This document shows, in pieces, positions 20,374-32,300 of a DNA stretch of 64,000 nucleotides. The translations under genes were made by a program, and so were the position numbers. The stretch is from Cheiracanthium punctorium (lineage: Eukaryota; Arthropoda; Arachnida; Araneae; Cheiracanthiidae), in contig JAWZYV010016552.1 of assembly GCA_038373885.1 (NCBI GenBank), positions 1-64,000 of the forward strand, read 5' to 3'. How positions within the stretch are numbered: the first letter of the stretch is position 1; each line of letters begins with the position of its first letter. Under the pieces are notes generated by a model. It was not told the origin of the DNA. It saw nothing but the letters and a program-made list of their open reading frames with translations, and made no database searches.

Positions 20374-21200
20374 CTGCCCGTGAAAGTAAAACGTGCTTTC
20401 CTTTTCAAAAATTGATCACGTAAAGATATGTCTTCGGAGAAAAACGAAACCGTCACACATTGCACTCGCGAACGCACCTCAACATTGAATAGATAAGTTT
20501 GGTCTCGTGGAATAGGTTTTGAAAAAGAGATAAAGTTTACCCTGAAGTATTTTCCTATGATTTTAACGTCGTTTTTATTTCTGATTCCAATTGATGGAAA
20601 CATGTTTACCATATTGATAGACTACTTAGCGTTGTTGACACGAGACGCAGAAGGTAGAACAATTCTACCTGTTGCAGTAATCACGATGATTAACCTATTT
20701 CGTCGGATTTCACTTTATACCAGAAGGTAAACAATTGGAAAGCTACATCCAGAAGCTGGCTAAAATTTATGACAAAGTGAGCGGAGATAGACTGTCGGTA
20801 AAAATTTTCAAACGTAAATTAATCATCATTCTTTCAAAGCATGATGTACTCTTCTAAGTTCTGTTAGTGATTCTGTTGTATTAAAGCATTACGCTACTTT
20901 TTAATGAATTATATATTTTTACACATTCCGCTGTCACACTTCTAGTTGCATATTTATGATTTATACTCTGCTACACGGCTTTGACTCACACAGCATTCGC
21001 GGCCTTCTTTTATTCGACTCGTTTTGTCCTAAAAGATAAACTTTGACTGCATTAAACAGAAAACTCCAGCATGAAAATGAGTATGATTTAGAAATTCTGT
21101 GTGATGTATATTGTGATATATCGGACATAATTTCAAACATGAACGATTTCATGGATCCGCATCCAAAAGTACTACCTTCTGTTACGAAAAAAAAATCAGA
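20374..21200 (+). pseudogene. GR-like receptor pseudogene B
   Basis: Starts at CTGCCCGTGAAAGTAAAACG, where intact copies have ATGCCTAAGAGAGTGAAACG, so the start codon is lost. It follows the receptor through the TRE...LN block, but R-Y-F-W becomes R-stop-V-W. It continues through the FEK.., IPIDGN and ILL/LY block, the YDKVSGDR..KIFKRKLI loop and the NRKLQHENEYDLEILCD loop. It breaks off near 21200 after the PHP..LPSVT region, so helices 5-7 are absent. Several frameshifts and stops. Non-functional. Confidence 0.8.
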
Positions 21201-23769
21201 CTCCCAAACTTTGTGTATGAAAGACACTAACAGTGGTATTGTTTGTTACTTAGCTGTAATAGCAATTCATTTAGTTTGCAAGGCTAAATTTAACAGCACA
21301 ATAACGTTAGCTTACTTTGATATCAATTCCGTAATTCCCTTTCGAACAGTGGCAATTACTTAATAACTTTCTGGACTTTTCAATTGCAAATTTTACATTG
21401 CTTTGACGTTTAGAAGTTAAGACGATCGTTTCTCTAGGCAGAAAGGTAATTAGGAATATTTGGATGATAAATTCAGAAAACGTTAAGTGTTATAGAGAAC
21501 GATTAATTTCATTTGCAAGTTAATTAAATGCATAGAAATATTTTGCAGCACCATTAAATTGCAGCACCATTAAACAAGTAATGGTGCTGCATTTAAAACA
21601 CATTAATGCAATCTACAGAGTGAAAGATAATGATATATTATTTATAATGTTTATTTCGTTTATAATACAAAATATTATTGTTCTCAAAAATTTTAATACA
21701 AAATTTATGTGGATAATGGATTTTATTAGATATTTAAGTAACTAAAATATATTTACAAAAAATTTAATTCTTAAACTTAACAATTTCAAACACTGTGCCC
21801 ACTATTGGGGACACAAAAATCACCTATGCTATCTTAGAATATGGATGCATTGATTTGTGCTCTTAAAGAAAAAAATAATATCCTAGAAAATTTGATAATC
21901 AGTTTTGTGTATGTTTTTAATTGCAACTTTAATCTCTGTTATCAACAAAAAAATTATATAATTGAAAGAGTAATTATTTAATTATGTCAGAGAGGTTTTA
22001 AAATATTTAAATAAAATCATCTGAAATTCTTTTTTCGTATGTGTGTGCTTAGACCAAAGAGTCCTCTTAAAAATCCTCGTTGTGTTAAATAAATTCGAGA
22101 TGCCGAATGGACTTTTTGAAAGATCTCTGAGTTCGAGGCTGGTATTTACGTTCGCCACCTTCTATTGAAATGCATTTAGTATCCATTTTTATTCACTTTT
22201 CCTTCATATAAACCACTCATATTAAATTTGATGTTTTTTGAATGTGTAAATGAAAGGTTTAATTGAAGACGATATCGTATTTGCCTTTAAAACTAATGTT
22301 ATTGAGAATACTGTCTAAAGAGTATATTATAGGGTTTGTTATAAGTTTTCTGTGTCTCGAATAATAAAAATATTTATAAAAAAACTTTCCGTACCTTTTA
22401 AAGTACGATCTCTATAATTGTTTTTATACTTTAATAATTAATAATATTTATAACAAAATCTCACATTAAACAAGAAAATTCACTTATAAAACAGTTGTTA
22501 TTTGTTAACGACTAATATTCTAGCTCGTTTTGCAATAGTTGTAATATCTAGAAAAAAACCTTTCAATAACTAGGAAGACCTAAACAAGCTGAAGTGCTAA
22601 GAACACGAAGCTAATTATATATTAGTAAGAAGATGGAAAGTTTTAACTGATACTTAAATATTTTCTATGCCTATGATATAAAAACACCTATAGAAAAATT
22701 CCTCCATAACACAAAAATATGAAATTTTCCCGTGCTTCCTTTAATTTTTGTAAGCAATTTCTTACTACTGATACACATTTCTCATCAAAATTCATACAAT
22801 ACAGTTTTACATTATGGAACGAAAATAAACTTGAGATTTTTTCAAGTAATTGCATTTATTGTTATTTCGCAATTACCTTCAATTATCTGCATCTCAATCT
22901 ATCGTAATTAGAGCTATCTGATAATTATTCACTACTATTTTTTTACCTTTTTTATTTTCTAAAAGAAGTATATTTGTAATTAAAGTAACCAATCATCATT
23001 TTTCTTTTATTTTTATGCAATATGAGTGTGAATTCTTGTACAAATCAACGATAATATAATTAAAAGCTTTTTTCTGTTTAATTTGTTTCTTGTAATTTTT
23101 CTAACATTTAACGATTTTGAATTATGTATATCTATCACATTAAATTTAAAATCCTGTTAAGATACTAGTATACGATTAATTTAGCAAAATACATTCAAGA
23201 GAAAATGGTGTCTAAAGAATAAAATAATTAAAACTTTGTAAACAGCAAACTTAAAAAGGTACTATTTAAACGTTATTTTTATGTATGTAACTTAACTAAG
23301 ATTTAATTATTTTATTTTATAGGATTCATTTGCTAATGAGATATCTAATATGTACGTACACTTTCTTGCGTACATATACGCATATAGTCTTACGAATTTC
23401 TAAAAGGAGCCGTTCTTGTAAAGTTTAATTAGTCTAAAATTAATGTTCTATGCTTTAAATAATTAAACTTTGCCTTTTATTGCATGTAGTTCGCTTGATT
23501 AGACCTCGAGAAATAAATCTTTAAAAATTTTACTGGCATACATCCATTTGGCTATTCCTCCCCAATTATAGCAAGCATTGCTACGCTAGGCTCAGTCTTG
23601 GAGATTTAATTTTTTCGCATTTTTGAGGGTGGCTTGATATCCACGACTATTCTCAGACCATTAGTTAATTGTACTTGATTATAGTAGGAGGATAAATCAA
23701 AGCCAATAAAGCAAATTGTAGCATTGTTGTCTTGGACCTTTCTTTAACAATGGAGGAATTATGTAGACA
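21201..23769. other. Long AT-rich stretch without recognised genes
   Basis: No coding signature. The only structure noted is a perfect 12-bp hairpin at 21561-21590 (GCAGCACCATTA / TAATGGTGCTGC, 6-nt loop) preceded by a direct copy of GCAGCACCATTAAA at 21545. Confidence 0.4.
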
Positions 23770-24640
23770 CATAAGCTGTAGTAGGTTGGTTGCCGATGGC
23801 CCAGAGTGAAAAACTCCGGGGATCCAGTGCCCGAGGCCTTCGGGTTCTATTGCCGGCCAAGTGCCAGGGATAAAACCCGGCTACTGCAATCTCAGTCTGA
23901 AGAGAGACAGGGAAAGTAAGTAAAAGTGACACGCGTGCTTAGTGAGTGACACGAGTTACCTGTAGCAGTTCCCGACGGCACTGGAGGTTTGTTTTTGGTA
24001 GTGGGGGATGTGTCGTACAGACGGTTAAGCCGGAAATGATTCGATTGCTAGCTAAAATATAGAAATCAAATATGGCAGGCAGTTTCAACCAAGGTGAAGA
24101 TTAGTGAAATGCAAATAACACGAGTGTGTACAAAATTCACAAGCACAATTTAACAGTAATGTGCTTTTAACAGTTCTCTTAGATCAGAAGCTCTCACAAA
24201 TGCTGTATTTCTCACACAAAATAAGTCACTTTCACAGGCAAAAATTCAGTGAAAATATTCAAGGGATATCGTACACAATCCCTTAAGACACAGCAATGAA
24301 GAATTTACACACAGCACTTTAAAAACAGCTTCATAAAGCAAGCTAAAACACAGCTTCTGTAGCACTATCAATTCACAAAGCAAGCGTACTCTCACTGAGC
24401 TCTTCACACATTGAGCGTTCAACTCGCACTGAACTGTCGGGGCAGCGCGCTGGTGGAATTTATAGAGTAGGCAGAAGCTGAGAGCAGTTTCTAGAAAAGT
24501 ATACTCCTTGAAGATTCCAGATAAAACGGGACTTCTGATTACGTCATAGAACAGAAATGTTAGGTTATTATGCGTTTTTAATGCAGGAAAAACAACTTCC
24601 AGGGCCCATTGGGAAAATCGCGCCAAATGACCAAAAAGTC
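23770..24640 (-). mobile_element. LTR-like promoter and leader, reverse strand
   Basis: Read on the reverse strand, CTATAAATT (plus 24457-24465) is followed about 30-35 bp later by an initiator-like TCAGTGCG (plus 24425-24432) and then a long transcribed-looking leader. Further downstream lies a G+C-richer patch (23780-23900) with the look of retroelement internal sequence. The layout suggests an LTR with adjacent leader of a retrotransposon. I could not fix the TG/CA ends, a primer-binding site or a target duplication. The 126-codon frame across it is probably not a gene. Confidence 0.35.
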
Positions 24641-25220
24641 GTCAAGCTTGGCGCACTATTGGCGAAATATCGCCGAATTTGGCGCCAAAAATAAGTCCCC
24701 AAATGTGAAGAGATCGAAGCCCTAGGACTAATATTTCTCGAGATTTCTAGAAGTCCCATAGAAACACATATGGGAAAGCGAAACCTCCATATCTCCGGTT
24801 CTAATTGGCCGATTTTGATGCAACAAAAAGCAAAATTTATCTATTTGAAGCGTAGAATACAAATTTGAAACCATTTTAAGCCCCAGAGCAGTGGATTGCC
24901 CCGAAAATCCGTAACAATATGAAGAAAATTTTTCCTCGGTGCACTTACAGTCTCTCGTTGTATCGTGCATCTGTTCAGTTCAGAAATATTTTTTGCATAA
25001 AACTTTTCATTGAGTGACCAACAATAGAAAATTGACAAGAAATAGAATTCATTTAGATAAATTACTTTTTCATGTAGTAAAGTATTTTGATGCTGAAGCT
25101 CCTATATCATCAATCCATATGAAGAAAAATTTTTCTAGCGTAAGCATCGAAACTTTTGTAAAACTAAAAGGTTTTGTTTTTCAAAGGTTTATTGTTTTTC
25201 AACGTAGAGTTTAAAATTAA
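24641..25220. other. Mixed repeat-like sequence
   Basis: 24640-24700 is rich in GGCG words (TTGGCGCACTATTGGCG, TTTGGCGCC) of palindromic character. The rest carries only short overlapping frames. No family recognised. Confidence 0.3.
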
Positions 25221-27529
25221 TTAAACAAGAAAAATGTCTACATTAATATATCCTGCCTTAATTTAAACAGAAAATAATAATTGAGCATTTTTGTTGATGT
25301 AATTATATTCGTTAAATTAGAAAAAAAATATTTCGTATTTCTTTATTGTAAATACTTGAACGTTCTTGTAAAACTGAACTAAAACACCTATCAATGATTT
25401 CCAGGTACTTACTTTGTCACTCAAAACTTCTGTGTTTTTAATGACCTGAGCTCAAATAACAATCATTTTCAATATACCTAAGAGCCCATTGAACAGGTTG
25501 TTTAATGAGGAAAGATTCCACCCCTATTAATTCTTATCACGTAAGTGAAACATCCTTCGAACTGACATTCTCAAGCGCTGTTAAAGGGGGCGTTTCTTGG
25601 CAATTTTCCAAATGGAATTTAATTCTAATGACCAAGCATACCGAAAATCGCTCTTAGATGGGCATTATACAGTTTTAACTGGCTTTGGAAGTTATTGCAT
25701 TACAAAAAGAAACAGGCAGGCCACTGAATAATAAAGAAAGCTTAAAAAATAATAGAAATATTTTATATCGACTATGTTTTTATATAACAAATAACACTCA
25801 AAACAAACTGTTTTTTAAAAGATGAAATAACTAAAACTTTTTAAATAACACACTTAAAATGTACTTATCGTTTTGTACACGTGTTTCGGGTGTGAAAATC
25901 TGTCTTTCATCAACAGTAGTCAACAGTGTATGGACTTCTTTTCATGAAAGACGAAATTTTTTAGTTCGAAACATGTGTGCAAAACAAGAAGTACCGTTTC
26001 ATGTGTTCTATTTTACTAAGCTTAAATTATTTTATGTTTTAATATTTTAAAAAAGGCAAACATAATATTTATAGTTAAATAAACAAGAATGGTAAATCAT
26101 ACTCAATGCATTGTTTATAAAACACTGTCCAACACAATCATATTTTATGCACTTGTGAATCTGAAAAACAATAATTTTTAAACAGTCTAACATTCAAATA
26201 TCGCTGTAAGAGCGTAAATTTTTCTTATATAGGGGAGAGTGGCCTAAAGTGGGTAGGTTAACTATGAATATCCAAAAACAGTCGTTTTGGGGCTTTTATC
26301 ATCTACATGATTGATTTATTTTTTAGAAGGGATCTTAAACTTCTAAACAAAAAATGAATGTTGTGTTATTTTATTTATAATAATTGTTTATTATCAAAAA
26401 TTAAAAATGCTTAAAAAACCCACTTTTCCCTAAAAGGGCGCCTAAAGCGAGTAAGCCGTTCGGGCAAAGCGCTAAAGTACAATATACTTTGCAAATCTGA
26501 GCTCATATTAATTTCCTTAAGGATTACTATTCAAACTTTAGTTGAACTTATAATTATCATTGAAAATAACCTTCATAGAACAACAATTTTTGTTTTATTT
26601 TATCAGTCTTATTAAAGGTCTGCCGAAACCGAAGTTGTTTCGTATTCTTTCATAGCATTTTTCATTGCTACTTCACACCAGACTGCTTGATTTGTCTTCC
26701 TTTTATATTTATTAACCATCTATAACAAAATGCAGAAAAAATAGAATTAAAATGTATCAGGGCAAAGCGGGTATCTACCCGGCAGATAGTATCAAAATAA
26801 TGTTGGATGTAAGCCAATATTTTGTAGACTTCTTTTTCCATGAAATCTGGCAAAATATATTTAATAGCTGTCAAATTTGGTGACCGTTTGGCACGATTCT
26901 GAATAAAGATGCCAACACAGGACTTTTCTTTGGGGTACGAATGCACTTGGCAGTACTAACAGACGTCAGAACTACATTAAATTTAGACAAGTGGAGTTAA
27001 AGTAATCAATCAGCGATTGGATAATTTTGACAACTGGTGTAAGCCATCAAAACATTTTAATAAAGTATGCCAGAAAATAACCAACATTTGGCGGATGAGA
27101 AACACGTTATAAATTACAAACTGACGAAGGAAATTCTGTTTTAAGATCACGTGTCTCCTCATGGACTGCTAAAAAAGTAGGCTATTGTATTAGATAAAGA
27201 GATATGTGAATTTTGAAAGTCAAAGGAATAAAAATGAGAACAGGAACAGAAATGTTAAAATGCTTGACTTTACATAGAAAAACTTTAAAAATAAATTATA
27301 GAAAAAATTTCATATGTGAGCTACATAACAGTCGAATTCGCTAACTCAATCCCTATAAAACAATTACTAAATTTAACTTTTTATATGGTCCCCAGGTCCT
27401 ACAAGTTATAGTAAGTGTGGTGGCGTAGAAGGACAAGATGTGGGGAATTTTTTTTTAAAGGAAAACGTCCAAAATGCTTGTGTGTTTTTCTCACTAAAAA
27501 GGACCACACGGATCGTCCATTAATTATAA
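25221..27529. other. AT-rich spacer with one DNA-transposon-like patch
   Basis: At 26231-26470 the words GGGGAGAGTGGCCTAAAGTGGG and CGCCTAAAGCGAGTAAGC resemble degenerate transposon termini, but no inverted partner was found. Nothing else recognised. Confidence 0.3.
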
Positions 27530-27531
27530 TA

Positions 27532-29035
27532 CACTCATGTCCATAAATTAAGGATAATGAAGTTCAGACAAAGAAAGAGAAAGAAGCAAAACAAATTTGA
27601 CTTATTTGTAAAGTCTATTTATTCAACAAAAAGTAAAGAGCAAAAAAGATGCTATATGTTTGACATAATTAATAAATATTTCAAGTGTTACTCCCTCAAC
27701 CAAATTTCAAAAAAGAACCTATTTACAAAAAACAGTATAACATGGTTAGTAGGATGGTTAATACGGAGTATGTCTCCCGGACGATGCAATACAGGCCTGA
27801 CAACGCCTAGGCATGCTGAGTATCAAATGATCAATCTGATCTTGGGGAATATTACACCACTCATCAAGCAATGCACTCCGAAGTTCCGGTAGACAGGTGG
27901 GAGGGGGTTGACGGGCTGCAATTCGTCGGCCAAGCATATCCCACACATGCTCTATTGGATTCAAGTCCGATGAGTATGCTGGCCAATGCATACGGGTGAT
28001 ATCCTCCGATTGAAGGCATTCGTCTACAATGTTTGCACGGTGAGGACGGGCGTTGTCATCCATAAACACAAATTCAGCACCCATGGCGCCCAGAAACAAA
28101 CGTACATGTTGTTCCAGAATGACATCCCGATAGATGTGGCCTGTCATCGTTACACTCTGAACATGCAGGTCAGTTCTGGAACCAAGAATAATTCCTCCCC
28201 AAACGAGCCATCCTGCACCACCGTAACGGTGTCTTTCAATGGTGTTCTCTTGGTGGTAACGGGTACCTGGCGCTCTCCAGATGAATGTCCGGCGAGAATC
28301 AGACTCCAAACTAAACCTGGACTCGTCGGAAAACATCACACAAGACCACTGTTGCGGTGTCCACAATGCATGCTCTCTACTCCAGGTTAATCGCAGGCGA
28401 CAGTGAGTTGCGGTAAGTGGAACACATCTGACAGGCCTACGAGCATATAGACCAATGTGCCCTAAGCGTCTGTACACGGTCTGCCTTGAAACTGTCGTAC
28501 CGGTAGCTGAAGAGAGCTGACGAGACAGGTCTGATGCTGTACTCCGTCTGTTTCTTTTGGCAGTAACTGCCAAATAGCGGTCCTCATTCGGCGTTGTAAC
28601 TCGGGGGCGACCTGTGCTGTAACGTCTACTCACATTACCATCATCTTGGAATCGTTGCCAAAGCCTGGAGATGACACTCTTGGCGATTCCAAGTTCCTCG
28701 GATACTTCCAGCTGGGTACGTCCACATTCCAGTCGTCCGATAATTCTGCCACGTAAAACATCATCCAAATGCCTCCTTTGTGCCATAACTATGCGGTTTT
28801 GCACTGAAAGGCTTTCACAGCGCTTGTGAACAATTTTACTTCTTTGCCACCATTCCTTATATACACCTCTGTTACACTCTCGTCATTGTGACGTACCATC
28901 CACGCCATCTGGTGGTTTCCTGTAATTTGCATATTCTTCTTCAAGATGTGTGTGATCATTCCACAGGTGAAATTTTTATTTTAGCGATCAATTTCTGTGT
29001 GATTCTGAATTATCCTTAATTTATGGAGATGAGTG
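27532..29035 (-). mobile_element. Apparently complete Tc1-family transposon (1504 bp)
   Basis: The terminal inverted repeats are about 27 bp: CACTCATGTCCATAAATTAA at 27532 against TTAATTTATGGAGATGAGTG ending 29035, with one mismatch (C/G). TA lies immediately outside both ends (27530-27531, 29036-29037). The single uninterrupted transposase gene fills most of the interior on the reverse strand. Size, TIRs, TA duplication and intact DD34E make this the best candidate for a recently mobile element in the window. Confidence 0.9.
27758..28786 (-). CDS. Tc1-like DD34E transposase, full length (342 aa)
   Basis: Catalyses cut-and-paste transposition of its own element in the nucleus. The start MAQRRHLDD at 28786 gives the usual family length; six extra upstream codons are open. 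Residues about 5-105 form the bipartite HTH DNA-binding domain, with the GRPR linker (STGRPR) at 59-62. The catalytic triad is intact: D154 in FSDESRF, D244 in DDNARPH and E279 in NPIEHVWD, with 34 residues between the second D and the E. The G-rich VWGG box lies at about 195. The C-terminus ends near SMPRRCQACIASSGRHTPY. No stop or frameshift was seen. It is flanked by matching inverted repeats, so it is probably autonomous, or was until very recently. Confidence 0.95.
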   Translation of the reverse strand: MAQRRHLDDVLRGRIIGRLECGRTQLEVSEELGIAKSVISRLWQRFQDDGNVSRRYSTGRPRVTTPNEDRYLAVTAKRNRRSTASDLSRQLSSATGTTVSRQTVYRRLGHIGLYARRPVRCVPLTATHCRLRLTWSREHALWTPQQWSCVMFSDESRFSLESDSRRTFIWRAPGTRYHQENTIERHRYGGAGWLVWGGIILGSRTDLHVQSVTMTGHIYRDVILEQHVRLFLGAMGAEFVFMDDNARPHRANIVDECLQSEDITRMHWPAYSSDLNPIEHVWDMLGRRIAARQPPPTCLPELRSALLDEWCNIPQDQIDHLILSMPRRCQACIASSGRHTPY

Positions 29036-29074
29036 TAGTCGCCAGACTATCTACAAAAGTGGCGGAGAAATATA

Positions 29075-29519
29075 CAGAGTGGTTATAATTAAACTTCCCC
29101 TACAAACAGCATTCTGCAGCTGTAACCGATGAGCAGATTTCTGCCGAATTTCGCATATAGACTGTACACTAGATGCGCTAAAGGGAATTTTCAGAACGTT
29201 TAGTTTAAAAAATGTCCCCTAGATGGCATTTTGCTGGGTGAAGTCAGTTCAAATATTACCCAAATTAGTGGATAAATGGCCAAAAACTATTGAATAAATG
29301 TTAAAATTGATTGTGTACTTCGAATTAGCCATTTCCATCATTAAATTTGCCGTTTTTCATGCAAAAACGACACCTAGTGGACATTTTTTGAACTATTATT
29401 TTCGAAATTCTTGAGGGCATATAATGTATAGCCAGTATAACAATTTTTGGTTACAATCCGTTTTCCCGTTTTAGCTACAGAACACTGTTCATAGGGGAAG
29501 TTAAATTTTAATCACCTTG
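29075..29519. mobile_element. MITE of 445 bp, CAGAGTG/CACCTTG ends
   Basis: The left end CAGAGTGGTTATAATTAAAC followed by TTCCCCTACAAACAGCATTCTGCAGCT matches the reverse complement of the right end AGCTACAGAACACTGTTC...TTAATCACCTTG over about 50 bp. TA flanks both sides (29073-29074, 29520-29521). Non-coding. It stands 39 bp from the Tc1 element. Confidence 0.8.
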
Positions 29520-29521
29520 TA

Positions 29522-30396
29522 TATGTGACGCCAAAGAAAATGCAGGTGCGACAGACAACGCCCCTGGATGGTGATTCGGCCTAGGGCGGAGAATAACCCT
29601 ACAAGCCAACCAACGAGTACCCCCAATCTATAAGAATAGGGGACATACAATTAGAAGCGCTAGTGAAAGTGGGGCAAAAAGGAACACGGAAAAAACACAA
29701 GAAGGAAGGACGGGCTATTCCCGGATGTCTTCAACTTCGAGCTGTGCTGATGAAGAGCTAACTACGTCGACTTGGTGTGCAACATCCGTGAATTGGTGAA
29801 TATTTCTCTTTCGATTTACCGTGATTAGTGCCCCTCTCTTTAACTGAAAGTAAATGCTGCCACGGAATATCACATCTCCCCACATGTGAATCGTACAAGA
29901 CGCTAAGGGTGATGAAAATGATTAAAAATCCCCTGAATAAAGGTCATTGTATCAATTTTGAATTCAAATATGTTAATTTATTTTAGTGTATTGTTCAGTT
30001 TAATTAGGTAGTTTTCACGAGTACGTGCTAGGTAGATTATTAACAGCACATTTTCCTTTACCATCACTTTCAGACTTCTCAACTTAAAGAGATACACCTA
30101 CCTCGGACTAACCACCACATTTAGGGAATTTTTACCCATACAAGTCCATGCAAAATAAAACTAAAATCGTCCTTAAACGACCAACATTCACAGAATTACG
30201 GCGAGTTTAAATTTCGAGCCCTTTTTGAGCTGCGAAATGGGGATTTTATATAGGAAATGGACGAGGCTATGAATGGGATACTAGCCACAAGTCCATATAT
30301 CTACATCCCTTTGCTATCAAATTTTGCAAGTATATATATCTAAATGTGACACCTGTGACATTTAACAACATTAGAGAGGCAAAATTTTTGGAAAAG
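29522..30396. other. No recognised gene
   Basis: Mixed composition and short frames only. No family recognised. Confidence 0.35.
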
Positions 30397-30580
30397 CAAC
30401 TGTATTTATATTTCACTGCACCATTAATCAGGCTGCAGAAAAAGTAGTTTTACAGGCAAAGAAAAGCTGCTATTTCAACAAAATTCTCTTTTCGTGCAAA
30501 TATATTTAAATTTCACTGCGCGTTAATTTAGTATGCAAAAAAGTAGTTTTACAGGCAAACAAAAGCTGCTATTCATGAAA
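30397..30580. repeat. 99-bp tandem duplication
   Basis: AAGTAGTTTTACAGGCAAAG (30442) recurs as AAGTAGTTTTACAGGCAAAC (30541). Both are preceded by TTTCACTGC...TTAAT and followed by AAAAGCTGCTATT. Confidence 0.75.
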
Positions 30581-31900
30581 AACGTTTTCACAGGAGATGT
30601 GCGATCGAACACTTAAATCAGATTACTGAGTGTGTTAGGTTAGCGGAAAAATTTGCCTTTTCAGGGCTAGAGTACTGTTGACTTCAAATCTCGAAAATTT
30701 ACTGACAATTTTGCGAAATCATATTTTTCAATTTTCAAAGCTATATTTATGCATCATGGTGGCCACGTTTGGCAAATTATCGGTAGCGTCATGATTAAAG
30801 GAACAGTCAAAAACCAATCTTATAAAAAGGGGGGGGATAGACAGGAAAAGGATAAATCTTGCCAGACGCGTTGATTATAAAGCACTTTCCAAGACAAAAA
30901 TCTTTATTTTTGCGCCGTATTTGGTGACGTATGGTCGTCAACCAAGGCTAGATTTTGGAGATAAAACCCCCCCCAAAAAAACTGCATGTCACTGTTGGTG
31001 TAATTATACAGCAATTTTGTATTTTTGAGCCAAAAAAAGAACTCTAAATGTTACTTCCATCCGTTATAAGAGTAACTTATTAGAAACGTTTATATACTGA
31101 GTGTACAATGCCTTCAAATTGCTAAATTGCCATGGACTGCAGTGTATTGATGTTCTTTTGAGTGCTCCCATAAAAGGACTTTTAATCCTGCATATATTAT
31201 TCTTTATTAAGAGCATTATTTTGATATCTTTAAGAATATATATTCATTTCGTTCTCTTCAAATTGAAGGATATCCCTAGAAATAGCTTTAAATAACGACT
31301 CCCCATAGAGCCAAATGCATTGAAATAATTCGGCAGCTCCTTTAACAGAACTATAAATGGCAGTTCACTATTTTCAATAGTGTACATGGCCCAATACTTC
31401 GGAATAATATACGCGAATTTCTCAGAAATCGATGTATATTTACGACAGTTGGACGGTCGGACAGACGGACTAAATTAACACTTTTCAACCTTGGTAGAAA
31501 ATGTTGAAGAAAAAGAAAAATTATAAAATTTCTTCCTTTGTTCAAGTCAAAATATTATTTGCATTTGACAAGAGAGCAAGAAAAATTTGCTTTAAGTAAA
31601 TGAACATAGATTATGATCTACTTTACAGTATAATGAGACAGAAAAACAAAAAGGGGCCGGTAAGTTAAGAATGGTGTAATTTAGAACATTATAAAACAAG
31701 AAAAACAGATAAGTCGATATTGTTATGAAGCACCAAAGTCAAAGCCCTTTATAAACATACTTTTTCGATGCCTGTCAGCACTTCAGTTTACGTAAAGGAT
31801 ACAAATAATATTCATGTGTTGTAAAGTATTTCGTAATCAGTACATTTCTTGCGATTTGCATTTAAGGTTTTCTTTAATTAGAGGATGAACATTTTTTTAG
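30581..31900. other. No recognised gene
   Basis: AT-rich with homopolymer patches (G-run at 30829, C-run at 30967). No family recognised. Confidence 0.35.
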
Positions 31901-32300
31901 TGGCGGGCAGTTGTCGTTCCAGCATTAACCACTGCAAAGGCCGGAAATGCGGGCCTCTTATCCACTAAGTGGAGCAACGTTGTATTTGAAATCAGTGCCT
32001 CCGAATTTTAAATCAATACCACATTACTTTGTATATTTGTTTTTTGGCAAGCCTACACGAAGACATCTGCATGCGTCGAAAGAGTGCCTTGGTCGGAGTA
32101 CTTTTTAAGGGGTTCTAACGCGTATTCAAGTTACATCTGGAGAAAACTGATCAAAACTGCAGACCATTAGATCGACAGCCTCACGGTTAGGCCCGAACGC
32201 GTGACCTTCACAATTCAGACATCTACCATGTTCAGTGACTTATCCACTCTGCCAGTTCTTCCAGATGAGAGACCTGTGTCTGGGTTGACACTCCCCCCCC
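31901..32300 (-). mobile_element. tRNA-like SINE fragments
   Basis: On the reverse strand TGGCAGAGTGGATAAGTCAC (plus 32236-32254) resembles an A box and GGTCACGCGTTCGGGCC (plus 32190-32206) a degenerate B box. A second A-box-like word, CTTAGTGGATAAGAGG, lies at plus 31957-31972. Acceptor-stem pairing is not evident, so these look like SINE pieces rather than tRNA genes. Confidence 0.45.

Noticed and set aside
24246..24626. 126-codon reverse frame
   Set aside because: It coincides with a promoter/leader-like stretch and resembles no protein family; more likely non-coding retroelement DNA.
27986..28390. 134-codon + strand frame inside the Tc1 element
   Set aside because: Antisense shadow of the intact transposase.
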